Source: Aliiglaciecola sp. M165 (lineage in GTDB: Bacteria; Pseudomonadota; Gammaproteobacteria; Enterobacterales; Alteromonadaceae). Taken from it: a stretch of 64,000 nucleotides of DNA. Within the stretch, counting starts at the first letter, position 1, and each line of letters opens with the position of its first letter. The notes below the pieces were generated by a model. The model worked only from the letters and a program-made list of their open reading frames with translations. It was not told the DNA's origin and made no database searches. The stretch is taken from positions 62,001-126,000 of the forward strand of contig NZ_VKKH01000007.1 in NCBI RefSeq assembly GCF_007197995.1, read 5' to 3'. Below are positions 35,981 to 45,332 of the stretch, piece by piece. A program made the translations under genes and the position numbers.

Positions 35981-38312
35981 ACTCATTGATATAGACACTC
36001 ACGCTATCGCGCCCAAAAGTATTGGCATGAAGGTTCCCCATGAGAGCGCCATCAGACAGGTATCAGGAACGGCTCAATATGTCGATGATCAACGCTTGCC
36101 CGCAAATACTCTGTTTGCAGCGGTTGGAACTAGTGACGTAGCACGTGGGACACTAACCAAATTAGATTTAAGCAAAGTACGCAATAGCCCTGGCGTAATT
36201 GACGTGATTACTGTTGATGATGTGCCAGGTCATATTGATATTGCACCCGTATTCGACGGTGATCCGGTGTTAGCTCACTCTGACATTTTATTTTACGGAC
36301 AACCCATTTTTGCCGTATTGGCAACGAGCGTCAAATTAGCCCGTCAAGCTGTATCTCTCGCATCTATTCAAACCAGCGACAAAGAACCTGTTCTTAGTAT
36401 TGAACAGTCTCACAACAAGGCTTCTTTTGTCAGGCCTAAGCATACCATGCAAACGGGAGATCCCGATTTAGCGTTAACTGAAGCTCCACTTAAGATTGAA
36501 GGCTCAATTGATATAGGAGGTCAAGAGCACCTCTATCTTGAAGGTCAGGTATCTGTCGCTATTCCGCAAGAAGAAGAGCGTATGCTGGTATTCACCTCCA
36601 GCCAGCACCCCAGTGAAGTACAAAAATTAGTAGCAGAAGTACTAAACGTTAAGCTGCATAAAGTTATTGTTGATATGCGTCGAATGGGCGGTGGCTTTGG
36701 CGGTAAAGAAACCCAGGCAGCTCAGTGGGCATGTATTGCTTCCTTGCTTGCCCATCGTAACCAATGCCCAGTTAAATTGCGCCTCCCTCGTGTGCAAGAC
36801 ATGCAATCAACAGGTAAACGCCATCCATTCACTAACTTCTACAAAATTGCTGTGGATGACAAGGGCATTATTCAAGGTAGCGATATTCAAATTAATGGGG
36901 ATTGTGGCCATTCCGCTGATCTTTCCGATGCGATTGTTGATCGTGCCATGTTCCATGCAGACAACGCCTATGCGCTGGTTAATAGTAAAATTGTAGGGCA
37001 CAGGTGTCGCACCAATAAAGTATCGCATACCGCGTTCAGAGGATTTGGTGGACCGCAAGGAATGATGGTCGCTGAGGCCATGCTTGATGCCATTGCCCGA
37101 AAGATCGGTGAAGATCCGCTCACGGTTAGAAAACGAAATTTGTATGGCATGAATGGAAGAAACTCAACCCATTATGGCATGCAGGTAGAACATAATGTTT
37201 TACCGGATCTCATTTCTAGGCTGGAAATTTCGTCAGATTATTGGTCTCGTCGCAAAGAGATCACCAAATTCAATCAAACCAGTCCGATCATTAAAAAAGG
37301 GTTGGCATTAACACCTGTGAAGTTTGGTATTTCTTTTACTGCAAAGCATCTTAACCAAGCCGGTGCCCTACTCCACGTTTATACCGATGGCAGTATTCAG
37401 ATTAATCACGGCGGCACAGAAATGGGGCAAGGCCTGCACACTAAAATTGCACAAATTGTTGCCCATGAATTCGGACTGCCAATTGAGCATATCGAAGTTA
37501 CTTCTACACGCACAGACAAAGTCCCCAATACCTCACCAACAGCGGCATCTAGTGGCACAGATATTAATGGCAAGGCCGCTCAAAACGCCTGTATTACTAT
37601 TAAAAAAAGGCTAGCGGAATGTTTTGCGAAGCCGTTAGGGCTAAATCCTGATGAAGTGATATTTGAACAGCAACATTTACGCTGTGGTGAACACCAAATC
37701 CCGTTTGTTGAGCTAGTTCAAAAGGCCTACATAGAGAGGGTTTCTTTGTCTGCAAATGGTTTCTATAAAACACCCAAAATTCATTATGATCGGGAAACAG
37801 GTAAAGGCCGACCGTTTTTCTATTTCGCCAATGGCGCTGCAGTAAGCGAAGTTACGATCGATACCCTTACAGGCGAGATGAAAGTTGAACGTGTGGATAT
37901 TTTGCATGATGTCGGCACAAGCCTTAATCCAGCTATCGACATTGGACAAATAGAAGGCGGCTTTATTCAGGGTATGGGATGGCTTACCACTGAAGAGTTG
38001 CTTTGGAACGATCAAGGAAAATTGATCAGCAATAATGCTGCGACCTACAAAATTCCGGCGATTGGCGACACTCCTAAAGTGTTCAATGTGTCTTTATACC
38101 CACATGCAAACCCCGAAGACAGTATTTACCACTCTAAAGCCGTAGGCGAGCCACCCTTGATGTTGGCTATTTCAGTATGGTGTGCAATTAAAGACGCCAT
38201 TTCGAGCATCGCAGATTATAAAATTGACCCGCCTCTTAACACCCCGGCAACCGCTGAAAAAATTTATAATGCGTGCGAGAAAGTACGAAAAATCGCCGGA
38301 GCCGAATTATGA
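35973..38312 (+). CDS. xdhB: Xanthine dehydrogenase large subunit (molybdopterin)
   Basis: A 779-residue molybdenum hydroxylase subunit. Key segments: RQVSGTAQYVDDQ at the start, MGGGFGGKETQ, AFRGFGGPQGMM and GGTEMGQGLHTKI around the cofactor, and VGEPPLMLAIS with the catalytic Glu. It oxidises hypoxanthine and xanthine to urate with sulfurated Mo cofactor. The first eight bases overlap xdhA and the last four overlap xdhC. Confidence 0.96.
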   Translation: MRKLIDIDTHAIAPKSIGMKVPHESAIRQVSGTAQYVDDQRLPANTLFAAVGTSDVARGTLTKLDLSKVRNSPGVIDVITVDDVPGHIDIAPVFDGDPVLAHSDILFYGQPIFAVLATSVKLARQAVSLASIQTSDKEPVLSIEQSHNKASFVRPKHTMQTGDPDLALTEAPLKIEGSIDIGGQEHLYLEGQVSVAIPQEEERMLVFTSSQHPSEVQKLVAEVLNVKLHKVIVDMRRMGGGFGGKETQAAQWACIASLLAHRNQCPVKLRLPRVQDMQSTGKRHPFTNFYKIAVDDKGIIQGSDIQINGDCGHSADLSDAIVDRAMFHADNAYALVNSKIVGHRCRTNKVSHTAFRGFGGPQGMMVAEAMLDAIARKIGEDPLTVRKRNLYGMNGRNSTHYGMQVEHNVLPDLISRLEISSDYWSRRKEITKFNQTSPIIKKGLALTPVKFGISFTAKHLNQAGALLHVYTDGSIQINHGGTEMGQGLHTKIAQIVAHEFGLPIEHIEVTSTRTDKVPNTSPTAASSGTDINGKAAQNACITIKKRLAECFAKPLGLNPDEVIFEQQHLRCGEHQIPFVELVQKAYIERVSLSANGFYKTPKIHYDRETGKGRPFFYFANGAAVSEVTIDTLTGEMKVERVDILHDVGTSLNPAIDIGQIEGGFIQGMGWLTTEELLWNDQGKLISNNAATYKIPAIGDTPKVFNVSLYPHANPEDSIYHSKAVGEPPLMLAISVWCAIKDAISSIADYKIDPPLNTPATAEKIYNACEKVRKIAGAEL

Positions 38313-39151
38313 ATAATCACAATTGGTTTGAAGGCATAAGACGTTGTCAAAATAACGGAATTGGCTATGTACTAATTACGGTAATGGGCTCCTTAGGGTC
38401 AACACCTCGTCCTCAGGGTACTAAGATGGTGGTTACAGCTGGACAGATTTTTGGCAGCATAGGTGGAGGAAACCTTGAGCACCAGGCAATCCAATCAGCA
38501 CGCTCTATGCTCACAGATAATTCCAACGGCCAACGATTAGAGCATTTTCCACTTGCCGCAAAACTGTCTCAGTGTTGTGGTGGAGCCACTCACGTGTTAT
38601 TCGAATCTTTTGTAGAGCATATCAATAGAATCGCGATTTTTGGGGCTGGTCACGTCTCACAAGCACTAATACCCATCTTAGCCCAGTTGCCATTGCACAT
38701 AGATTGGTTTGACAGCCGAGCAGAAATGTTTATCGACGCCTCGAAGTTTGAAAATGTCACGCAACATATTATTGATTCACCCAAAGACGTTTTCACTAAC
38801 GCTACAAATGCAAAGTGGGCGTTGATCATAACTCATGATCATCAACTTGATATGCAAATCACTGAGCAGGCCCTAGCAACCGATGATATTGAGTACGTTG
38901 GCTTAATCGGCTCAAAGACAAAAGCAAAACGTTTTAAATATCGTTTGGGCATTAACAGTAAAACCAAGCACAACCTTAATAAACTTGTTAGCCCCGTTGG
39001 TGTGTTAGATATACCAGGTAAAAGTCCGATAGAGGTAGCTGTGTCGATTGCTGGGCAAATCATTCAAAAACTGCACGAAAATGCACCTCCGTCGACTCAA
39101 CAACTAAAGCAGTCTTGGCAACAAACAAAGCATATTGCAGATTTACTATGA
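38309..39151 (+). CDS. xdhC: Xanthine dehydrogenase accessory protein XdhC
   Basis: A 280-residue XdhC protein: GSLGSTPRPQGTKM, FGSIGGGNLEHQAI, SQCCGGATHVLFE and the Rossmann-type FGAGHVSQALIP with YVGLIGSKTKAKRF. It binds and protects the molybdenum cofactor, helps its sulfuration, and inserts it into XdhB. I take ATG 38309, which overlaps the xdhB stop as ATGA, in preference to an in-frame ATG 12 codons earlier inside xdhB. Confidence 0.95.
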   Translation: MNNHNWFEGIRRCQNNGIGYVLITVMGSLGSTPRPQGTKMVVTAGQIFGSIGGGNLEHQAIQSARSMLTDNSNGQRLEHFPLAAKLSQCCGGATHVLFESFVEHINRIAIFGAGHVSQALIPILAQLPLHIDWFDSRAEMFIDASKFENVTQHIIDSPKDVFTNATNAKWALIITHDHQLDMQITEQALATDDIEYVGLIGSKTKAKRFKYRLGINSKTKHNLNKLVSPVGVLDIPGKSPIEVAVSIAGQIIQKLHENAPPSTQQLKQSWQQTKHIADLL

Positions 39152-39675
39152 CACTTCTCGAACTAAATACGTTAGACAATCAAAAAGCCTACCAATGGTT
39201 TGAGTCCTGTTGCGCCGCTCCGCGTTGGTGTTCTCAAATGGTGGCTCAGAGACCTTTTGAAACGGCAGAGCGATTACATACGACTGCGTTTGAAATATGG
39301 CAAGGCCTTAATAATTCTGATTATTTGCAGGCGTTTGAGGCCCATCCAATGATTGGCGACATCAATACTTTAAAAAAAAAGTACGCTTCAACATCTGCAG
39401 TGGCCAAGAATGAGCAAGCAGGGGCGGCTTTAGCCGACGAAAAAACCTTATTTGCACTCCAGACATTAAACAAAGAGTATCTCGAGAAAAATGGCTTTAT
39501 TTTTATCATTTGCGCTACGGGTTTAAGCGCTAAGCAAATGCTACAAGAGCTTAAAAAGCGCATAAAAAATGGGCGTAAGCAGGAAATTCAAATTGCAGCA
39601 GCTCAACAAATGATGATCACAAAAATTAGAATAAATAAGCAATTGAACTTAACTGACCAGGGCTTAAATACATAA
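39148..39675 (+). CDS. uraD: OHCU decarboxylase
   Basis: A 175-residue protein of the 2-oxo-4-hydroxy-4-carboxy-5-ureidoimidazoline decarboxylase family: CCAAPRWCSQMVAQRPF, EAHPMIGDI with the catalytic His, and a helical ending NGRKQEIQIAAAQQM. It gives S-allantoin as the third step from urate. ATG 39148 overlaps the xdhC stop as ATGA; a longer start 11 codons earlier lies within xdhC. Its own TAA overlaps the uraH ATG by one base. Confidence 0.94.
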   Translation: MTLLELNTLDNQKAYQWFESCCAAPRWCSQMVAQRPFETAERLHTTAFEIWQGLNNSDYLQAFEAHPMIGDINTLKKKYASTSAVAKNEQAGAALADEKTLFALQTLNKEYLEKNGFIFIICATGLSAKQMLQELKKRIKNGRKQEIQIAAAQQMMITKIRINKQLNLTDQGLNT

Positions 39676-39998
39676 TGAATACTTTATCCAGCCACGTACT
39701 CGACACTGCCAATGGCAAACCAGTGGCAAATTTGGCATTGGAATTGATGCTTCCTGATGGCCAAACTGTTGTGTCGTCAACAGACAATGACGGACGCTGC
39801 AAAGACTGGCAGAACTGCGACTTGAGCGCTGGACAGTATCGTTTGAGGTTCCAGGTAAAACCCTATTTAATCCAGACTCATGGAGAGAGTTTTTATCCTC
39901 ATGTTGATGTTCACTTTGAACTTCAGGCTACTAACGATCACTATCATGTACCTTTGTTGATATCCCCTTTTGGTTTTAGTAGTTATCGAGGTAGTTAA
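39675..39998 (+). CDS. uraH: 5-hydroxyisourate hydrolase (transthyretin-like)
   Basis: A 107-residue transthyretin-like enzyme with the usual landmarks: SSHVLDTANGKPV at the start, a central beta sandwich, HYHVPLLISPFGFSSY and the terminal YRGS signature. It hydrolyses 5-hydroxyisourate to OHCU in the cytoplasm. No periplasmic signal is present. Located between uraD and guaD in the same operon. Confidence 0.96.
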   Translation: MNTLSSHVLDTANGKPVANLALELMLPDGQTVVSSTDNDGRCKDWQNCDLSAGQYRLRFQVKPYLIQTHGESFYPHVDVHFELQATNDHYHVPLLISPFGFSSYRGS

Positions 39999-40005
39999 CA
40001 CCACT

Positions 40006-41337
40006 ATGGATCCCAACCTGCAACTGTATCGTGCAAGTATTTTGCATTTCCCTACAAGCACCGCTAGCCCTGAATTAGAATTTTGTTATTTTTCAGATGG
40101 TTACATGGTTACGCGTAACGGTAAAATAGAAGACTTGGGCAACTTTAAACACCTACCAAGTGAATATCGAGAGTTAAAATGTGTTGATTACACGGGAATG
40201 TTGCTGTTACCCGGTTTAATCGATAGTCATGTTCATTTCCCGCAAACTGAAATGATTGCTAGTTTTGGTGAACAGTTGTTGGAGTGGTTACAAAATTACA
40301 CCTTCCCTACTGAACAAAAATTTGAAGATGAACAATACGCGGCGAACATCAGTAACCTATTCCTTAATCAATTATTAAGTAATGGTACGACTTCCGCGCT
40401 GGTTTATTCCACAGTGCATAAAGCTGCCACCGATGCGTTGTTCGAACAAGCCCGAAATCTAAATATGTGCTTAGCTGCAGGTAAAGTCTGTATGGACCGA
40501 AACTGCCCGCCGGAATTACAAGATACCGTTCAAAGTGCGCAAGTAGACAGTGCGGCACTGATTGAAAAATGGCACGGGAACGGTCGTTTGCTTTATGCCC
40601 TAACACCCAGATTTGCGCCAACCAGTTCTCCTGAGCAATTATCAGCGTTAGGCGAGCTGGCAAAACAATACCCTGATGTATTTATCCAGACACACCTGTC
40701 AGAGAATAAAAACGAGATTGCTTGGGTGAAATCTTTGTATCCAGAGTTTACACACTATTTGGATGTATACGATTATTTTGGGTTAGTGCGTAACCGCAGT
40801 GTGTTTGGCCACTGCTTACATTTATTACCTTATGAATGGGAATTGCTCAAATCCGCGGGAGCCACAGTGGCTTTTTGCCCTAGTTCTAATTTGTTTTTGG
40901 GCAGCGGTTTGTTTGATCTTGAAGAAGCTCGTCAACACAAGGTTAATATCGCCTTAGCGTCTGATGTAGGCGCAGGTACAACCTTTAATATGTTAAGAGT
41001 ACAGGGTGAAGCCTATAAGGTTAGTCAATTAAACCATTCCAAATTGTCACCCCTTGAAGGTTTATACATGATGACCCAAGGTGCAGCAGTTGCTTTGGGC
41101 TTAGACTCATCGATAGGTAACTTGAATGTGGGAACCGATGCCGATTTCATTTTGCTCGATCCAAAATTTAATCAATTGAGTCAACTGCGCACAGCCAATG
41201 TCTATGAAGGCGATCAAATTGATCAACCCAGTGATCTAATATTTGCACTGAGTATGTTGGCTGATGAAAGAACCATCCACGCCACCTATGTCGCGGGCGA
41301 ACGGGTATATCAAAACACACAAGGAGAGCGGCGCTAA
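40006..41337 (+). CDS. guaD: Guanine deaminase
   Basis: A 443-residue zinc amidohydrolase: LPGLIDSHVHFPQTEM with the metal His pair, FIQTHLSENKNEI, VFGHCLHLLP and SDVGAGTTFNML with the metal Asp, all typical of GuaD. It converts guanine to xanthine, the XdhAB substrate. I take ATG 40006; the open frame extends upstream into uraH but without a ribosome site. The stop overlaps the puuD ATG by one base. Confidence 0.94.
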   Translation: MDPNLQLYRASILHFPTSTASPELEFCYFSDGYMVTRNGKIEDLGNFKHLPSEYRELKCVDYTGMLLLPGLIDSHVHFPQTEMIASFGEQLLEWLQNYTFPTEQKFEDEQYAANISNLFLNQLLSNGTTSALVYSTVHKAATDALFEQARNLNMCLAAGKVCMDRNCPPELQDTVQSAQVDSAALIEKWHGNGRLLYALTPRFAPTSSPEQLSALGELAKQYPDVFIQTHLSENKNEIAWVKSLYPEFTHYLDVYDYFGLVRNRSVFGHCLHLLPYEWELLKSAGATVAFCPSSNLFLGSGLFDLEEARQHKVNIALASDVGAGTTFNMLRVQGEAYKVSQLNHSKLSPLEGLYMMTQGAAVALGLDSSIGNLNVGTDADFILLDPKFNQLSQLRTANVYEGDQIDQPSDLIFALSMLADERTIHATYVAGERVYQNTQGERR

Positions 41338-42545
41338 TGTGGATGGACTGGTTGTCACTATTTTTACGTTGGTTTCATGTCATAGCGGGTGTGGCCTGGA
41401 TAGGCGCCTCGTTCTATTTCATATGGTTGGACAATAACTTAGAAACGCCTCCCGATTGGAAAAAACAAAAAGGCATTAAAGGTGATCTGTGGGCCGTACA
41501 TGGTGGCGGCTTTTACGAAGTCGCCAAGTATCAATATGGTCCCGAAACGATACCCAAAACACTCCACTGGTTTAAATGGGAAGCTTATACCACCTGGATC
41601 AGCGGCTTTTTACTGCTGATATTGATTTACTATTTTGGTGCGTCAGCCTATTTGATTGACCCAGGTGTGGCTGATCTTTCTGCTGCACAAGCCATAGGTT
41701 TGGGCTTAGCGCTCATTTTTGGCGGTCTGCTGGTCTATGAAGTTGCTTGTCGAAGCCCATTAGCAAAACACCCATTAGCGTTTGCAATTGCCTTTGTAGC
41801 GTTCTTATCACTGCTAAGCTGGTTGTCAACCCAATGGTTTAGCGGCCGCGGTGCTTATATCCATATCGGCGCTTTGATAGGCACGATCATGGCAGCAAAT
41901 GTGCTACTACAAATCATCCCCTCACAAAAAGCTATGGTCGCTGCAGTTGCTAACAAACAAGATATCGATCCTTCCTGGGGTGAAAAAGCCAAATTGCGAT
42001 CGGTGCATAACAACTATCTTACCCTGCCATTGTTATTTATTATGATTAGCAATCATTATCCGATGACTTATCAGCACGAACTAAACTGGCTGGTACTCAT
42101 CGTGATTTCTATCGTTTCTGCATGGATCCGGCATTTCTTCAACTTGAGACACCTCGGCATAGTCAAACCTTCAATTTTAATCTCGGGTGGAATTGGAATG
42201 TTGGTTATTGCGCTTTGGGTAAGCATGCCAGCTGATTATTTTACAAAGCCGTCTTCCGAACCAGAGGTTGAAACAATAGCATTGCCAATGGTGACGCAAA
42301 AACAAGTGACTGATTTAATGGATAAACACTGCGTCTCTTGCCATTCTTCGAAGCCTACAGATGAAATGTTTCGCGTTGCACCTTTGGGGTTGGTGTTTGA
42401 TACATGGCAAGACATTGAGAATAAGTCGATTGCGATCTATCGCCGAACATCTGTCACCAAAGATATGCCGTTTTTAAATAAATCAAACATGAGCGAAGAA
42501 GAACGTAAGGTCATTGAGAATTGGTATCTGCAACGCATAAAGTAA
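41337..42545 (+). CDS. puuD: Membrane urate hydroxylase with cytochrome c domain
   Basis: A 402-residue PuuD protein. About eight membrane segments fill residues 1-310, beginning LRWFHVIAGVAWIGASFYFI with conserved His and continuing GDLWAVHGGGFYEVAKYQ. The C-terminal part is a periplasmic cytochrome c domain with HCVSCHS as the haem-attachment motif. PuuD oxidises urate to 5-hydroxyisourate and is thought to hand electrons to the respiratory chain rather than make peroxide. It replaces soluble UOX or HpxO, neither of which is in the window. Confidence 0.94.
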   Translation: MWMDWLSLFLRWFHVIAGVAWIGASFYFIWLDNNLETPPDWKKQKGIKGDLWAVHGGGFYEVAKYQYGPETIPKTLHWFKWEAYTTWISGFLLLILIYYFGASAYLIDPGVADLSAAQAIGLGLALIFGGLLVYEVACRSPLAKHPLAFAIAFVAFLSLLSWLSTQWFSGRGAYIHIGALIGTIMAANVLLQIIPSQKAMVAAVANKQDIDPSWGEKAKLRSVHNNYLTLPLLFIMISNHYPMTYQHELNWLVLIVISIVSAWIRHFFNLRHLGIVKPSILISGGIGMLVIALWVSMPADYFTKPSSEPEVETIALPMVTQKQVTDLMDKHCVSCHSSKPTDEMFRVAPLGLVFDTWQDIENKSIAIYRRTSVTKDMPFLNKSNMSEEERKVIENWYLQRIK

Positions 42546-42554
42546 AAGGTTTTC

Positions 42555-42582
42555 CAGTGCGCAGTTGAACTGCTACGCACTG
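42555..42582. terminator. Hairpin between puuD and the PEP-CTERM gene
   Basis: CAGTGCG (42555-42561) pairs with CGCACTG (42576-42582), with a smaller CAG/CTG pair inside. It sits between two convergent genes, so a role in termination is likely, but the T-run on either side is poor, so the call is tentative. Confidence 0.45.
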
Positions 42583-42604
42583 AATAAACCATTCGAAAAA
42601 TTTT

Positions 42605-43237
42605 CTATTGAGTTTTACGTGCGAACCCCATCAGGCCAACACCTAATACTAACAATGCCGCCATTGACGGCTCTGGCACATCAACACTGGCATTAACGAC
42701 CGACCATGTACCTAACACTGATGCACTATTAGTGTCACTGATGTCATCAGCAGGAAAGAATATTTTTCCACTTGAAGCACTAGATAAAAAATGTTGGTAA
42801 AAGTTTTCGCCTATTGTCCAAGTAGCACTGCCCACAAATGCTAACGCACCTTGGGTAAATGAGAGACTAGAATCCGAAGAAACTTCAAAAATATTCAGAC
42901 CAGGATCGTTGGAAAAATGAAATAGATTTGGTACGAAGTTACTACTATTGTTAGCGCTCGTTAAGTCACCAGCAACTAAATTTTCATCAATTCCTCCTAA
43001 ATTATTCGAGCCAAAAAAACCATCCAAGTAAATACCGGTAAAATCAGAACCCGATGCCGTGATAAGTGAAGCACCATCCGTTGCATTAATTGAAATAGTA
43101 TTTTCAACACTTAAATCAACTTCAAGCAAAAGTGAAGCATTGACGACTGAAACGTAAGTTAAACTCGTTAAAAACAAGCTGAAGGAAATGAATAACTTCC
43201 TGATCTTGGTAGCAAATTGTGTGCGATTATTTTTCAT
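42605..43237 (-). CDS. PEP-CTERM sorting-signal protein
   Basis: A 210-residue exported protein: a long signal peptide (FISFSLFLTSLTYVSVVNAS), a Ser/Asn/Gly-rich beta-type body, and the PEP-CTERM tail VPEPSMAALLVLGVGLMGFA followed by a basic end. Such tails are removed by an exosortase, and the substrates belong to exopolysaccharide or biofilm matrix systems. No exosortase or other matrix gene is in the window, so it is an isolated substrate. No function can be given to the body. Confidence 0.87.
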   Translation of the reverse strand: MKNNRTQFATKIRKLFISFSLFLTSLTYVSVVNASLLLEVDLSVENTISINATDGASLITASGSDFTGIYLDGFFGSNNLGGIDENLVAGDLTSANNSSNFVPNLFHFSNDPGLNIFEVSSDSSLSFTQGALAFVGSATWTIGENFYQHFLSSASSGKIFFPADDISDTNSASVLGTWSVVNASVDVPEPSMAALLVLGVGLMGFARKTQ

Positions 43238-43440
43238 TTTTTATTCCTTTGTACAAACAACTATTGAAAAGCGCAACCACAGATTATGGCTGCACACCTG
43301 GGTTTACGTTAAGTAAACGAAATAGTTGCGACAGCAGAAACTTTTTTTAAAAAATCAGATCCAAATTGCCAATCGCTTTAATAAACTAAATTTTTGAGAT
43401 TTTTGTCAGATCTCATCCAAAGTGACCCGTTATTCATCTT

Positions 43441-45087
43441 TTACCATTCTTCGCTTTTTGCAGCCTTTTCTACCTCTTCAAGAAATTTTGGCTTTTTGCC
43501 GGTCATCTGCCAAGTTCCTAAAGACATCGGAATGTTGCCAATTTGGTTAAGCTCATCAAAAAACGTCTTCAAAACAAAGGGATTGCCATTCTCCTCAGCC
43601 AGTTTTGCTTTTTCCATCAAGGCATCATCCAATAAACTTTTACCCGTTACATAACTAGTACCGTAACCAGGTTGGCGAAGATAAAGATGCTGTTCGAAAA
43701 TAAGCAAGTCGGGTTCAGTTTTCATCCAACCTCTTGGTGTGTAATTCATGTGAATTTTACCCGCGTCTTCCATAGTCATTTGATTAGCATGAGCATATAA
43801 AGAACCAAGCCCTCTGGCTGCTCTTTGCGCTAACATTATCCAAACAATTTCTCTGGCCCTTGGGTTATTATCGTACAGGCCGGCGTGCATAAAAATTTCT
43901 TCGACCGCAGTTGCGGTGCCCTCATTACGACTGTCAAAGATATTGTAAAGCAATGCGTCTCTTCTTATAAATCTTGAGTTTGGCTCATTCTCCATCCTTG
44001 CCAGTTCGAACCAATGGTAAAAGTGAGAATACAAAGGTGTTGGGTCAAAATGGCTGCCGATATAAAAAAAGTGACGCGTTTCTACCGGGACAAAGCTGCC
44101 AAGCCTTTCAAAAAGTGCCGGTTTAAAATAATCCGCAACCGTAACAATCTGCTTTTCGTCCAGAAATTTCAAAAAGTTGTTAGCTGAGCGAATCGCTAAT
44201 TCGTCATATTCCTGCTTGTTTTTTACCGACATTAACTGCGGAAGATTAATATTTCTATGCTCTTCTAATTTCAGCGATGACCAAGCTCTTTCTAGTTCAC
44301 GTTTTAACAATCGCTCTTCATCTTTCCACGTCATAGGAACCAAATGAACATGTTGTTGGTACCAACTGTAGTGTTCTTCGCCAATTCCAGAGGGGCCGGT
44401 TTTGCTTTCGCTTTGTTGCTCCAGCCACTTAATAAACGACTGTGTTGCCAATGCTGCTTTTTGTAGAACAGAGCTAAGTTCGTTGTTGTTTAGGGTTGCA
44501 ATATCTTGTTGGACACCCTCGAGTGCTTGGAATTGCTCTTGAATGTCACGGATCCCAGCAATCCAGAGCTCCCTCGCGTTACCTGTCAAATTTTCTCTAG
44601 CCTGGTCTAAAAATGGAGGAATTCGCGACAAATCAGTAGTTAGTCTGTTTTGCTCTGTCTCACTCAATGGAAACGAATAGGTCCATAGTTCGGTGAGAAA
44701 ATGTGGTGTTGGCCCTTCATGAGCTGGCACATCACTTTTGTAAGTCCAAACTTGCTTGTAGAACGCAGGATCGCGTTGCCAAGGTTTTAAAACCCGCTGA
44801 TTAAAATCGTAGCCATTTAGTTCAGCTAACATCACAAACCAATCAATTTGTTGAGCGGTGCTCCAATTTGATTTATCAAACGCTATAAGTGAACGCTTGA
44901 TATCTTTCCAAGTGCCGTGACGTTGTTTAAATGTTTGCTGTCGGTAATCAGGTGCCCCTTCAAACAATGGCGCAACTTCAAAACTACGCCACTGTGAAAA
45001 AAGTTGTTCAAATTGGGTGAAATTCTGTGACGCAAATGTGTTAAATGAGAAAAGTATACTAACAAACGTGACCAGACCTGTTTTCAT
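43441..45087 (-). CDS. Exported DUF885-like protein with degenerate metal site
   Basis: A 548-residue protein with a signal peptide (TFVSILFSFNTFAS) and an all-helical body. The FNEGTATAVEEIFMHAGL-type segment (around residues 386-402) resembles the EGWALY-E region of DUF885 proteins, a metallopeptidase-like group. The HExxPGH motif that normally precedes it is not visible; SHFDPTPLYSHFYHWF stands near its place. It is therefore either a diverged enzyme or a non-catalytic member. Transcribed alone. Confidence 0.6.
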   Translation of the reverse strand: MKTGLVTFVSILFSFNTFASQNFTQFEQLFSQWRSFEVAPLFEGAPDYRQQTFKQRHGTWKDIKRSLIAFDKSNWSTAQQIDWFVMLAELNGYDFNQRVLKPWQRDPAFYKQVWTYKSDVPAHEGPTPHFLTELWTYSFPLSETEQNRLTTDLSRIPPFLDQARENLTGNARELWIAGIRDIQEQFQALEGVQQDIATLNNNELSSVLQKAALATQSFIKWLEQQSESKTGPSGIGEEHYSWYQQHVHLVPMTWKDEERLLKRELERAWSSLKLEEHRNINLPQLMSVKNKQEYDELAIRSANNFLKFLDEKQIVTVADYFKPALFERLGSFVPVETRHFFYIGSHFDPTPLYSHFYHWFELARMENEPNSRFIRRDALLYNIFDSRNEGTATAVEEIFMHAGLYDNNPRAREIVWIMLAQRAARGLGSLYAHANQMTMEDAGKIHMNYTPRGWMKTEPDLLIFEQHLYLRQPGYGTSYVTGKSLLDDALMEKAKLAEENGNPFVLKTFFDELNQIGNIPMSLGTWQMTGKKPKFLEEVEKAAKSEEW

Positions 45088-45332
45088 TATTATCTCCCTG
45101 TCTTTGTTTTATCAGTGTAGCAAACATTTGATTAAGCTAAGTTCTTTTTGGAATTCAACCAGCTTGTATATAGGTTATACAAATGAGTTTCCCGTTACGC
45201 TAATTCAGTAAAACTTAAGTGGCGATAAATTAAACGGTGAGTGGGGAATAAAGTTTCAGATACGATTTATTTAATTAATCAGGGATTTCAGTTTGTTGGA
45301 ATAAGCTGGCCGGAAAAGAGATTTTCAATGCG
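45088..45332. other. Intergenic gap, nothing recognised
   Basis: About 245 AT-rich bases between the DUF885-like and SUKH genes. No RNA gene, terminator or operator stands out. Confidence 0.4.
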
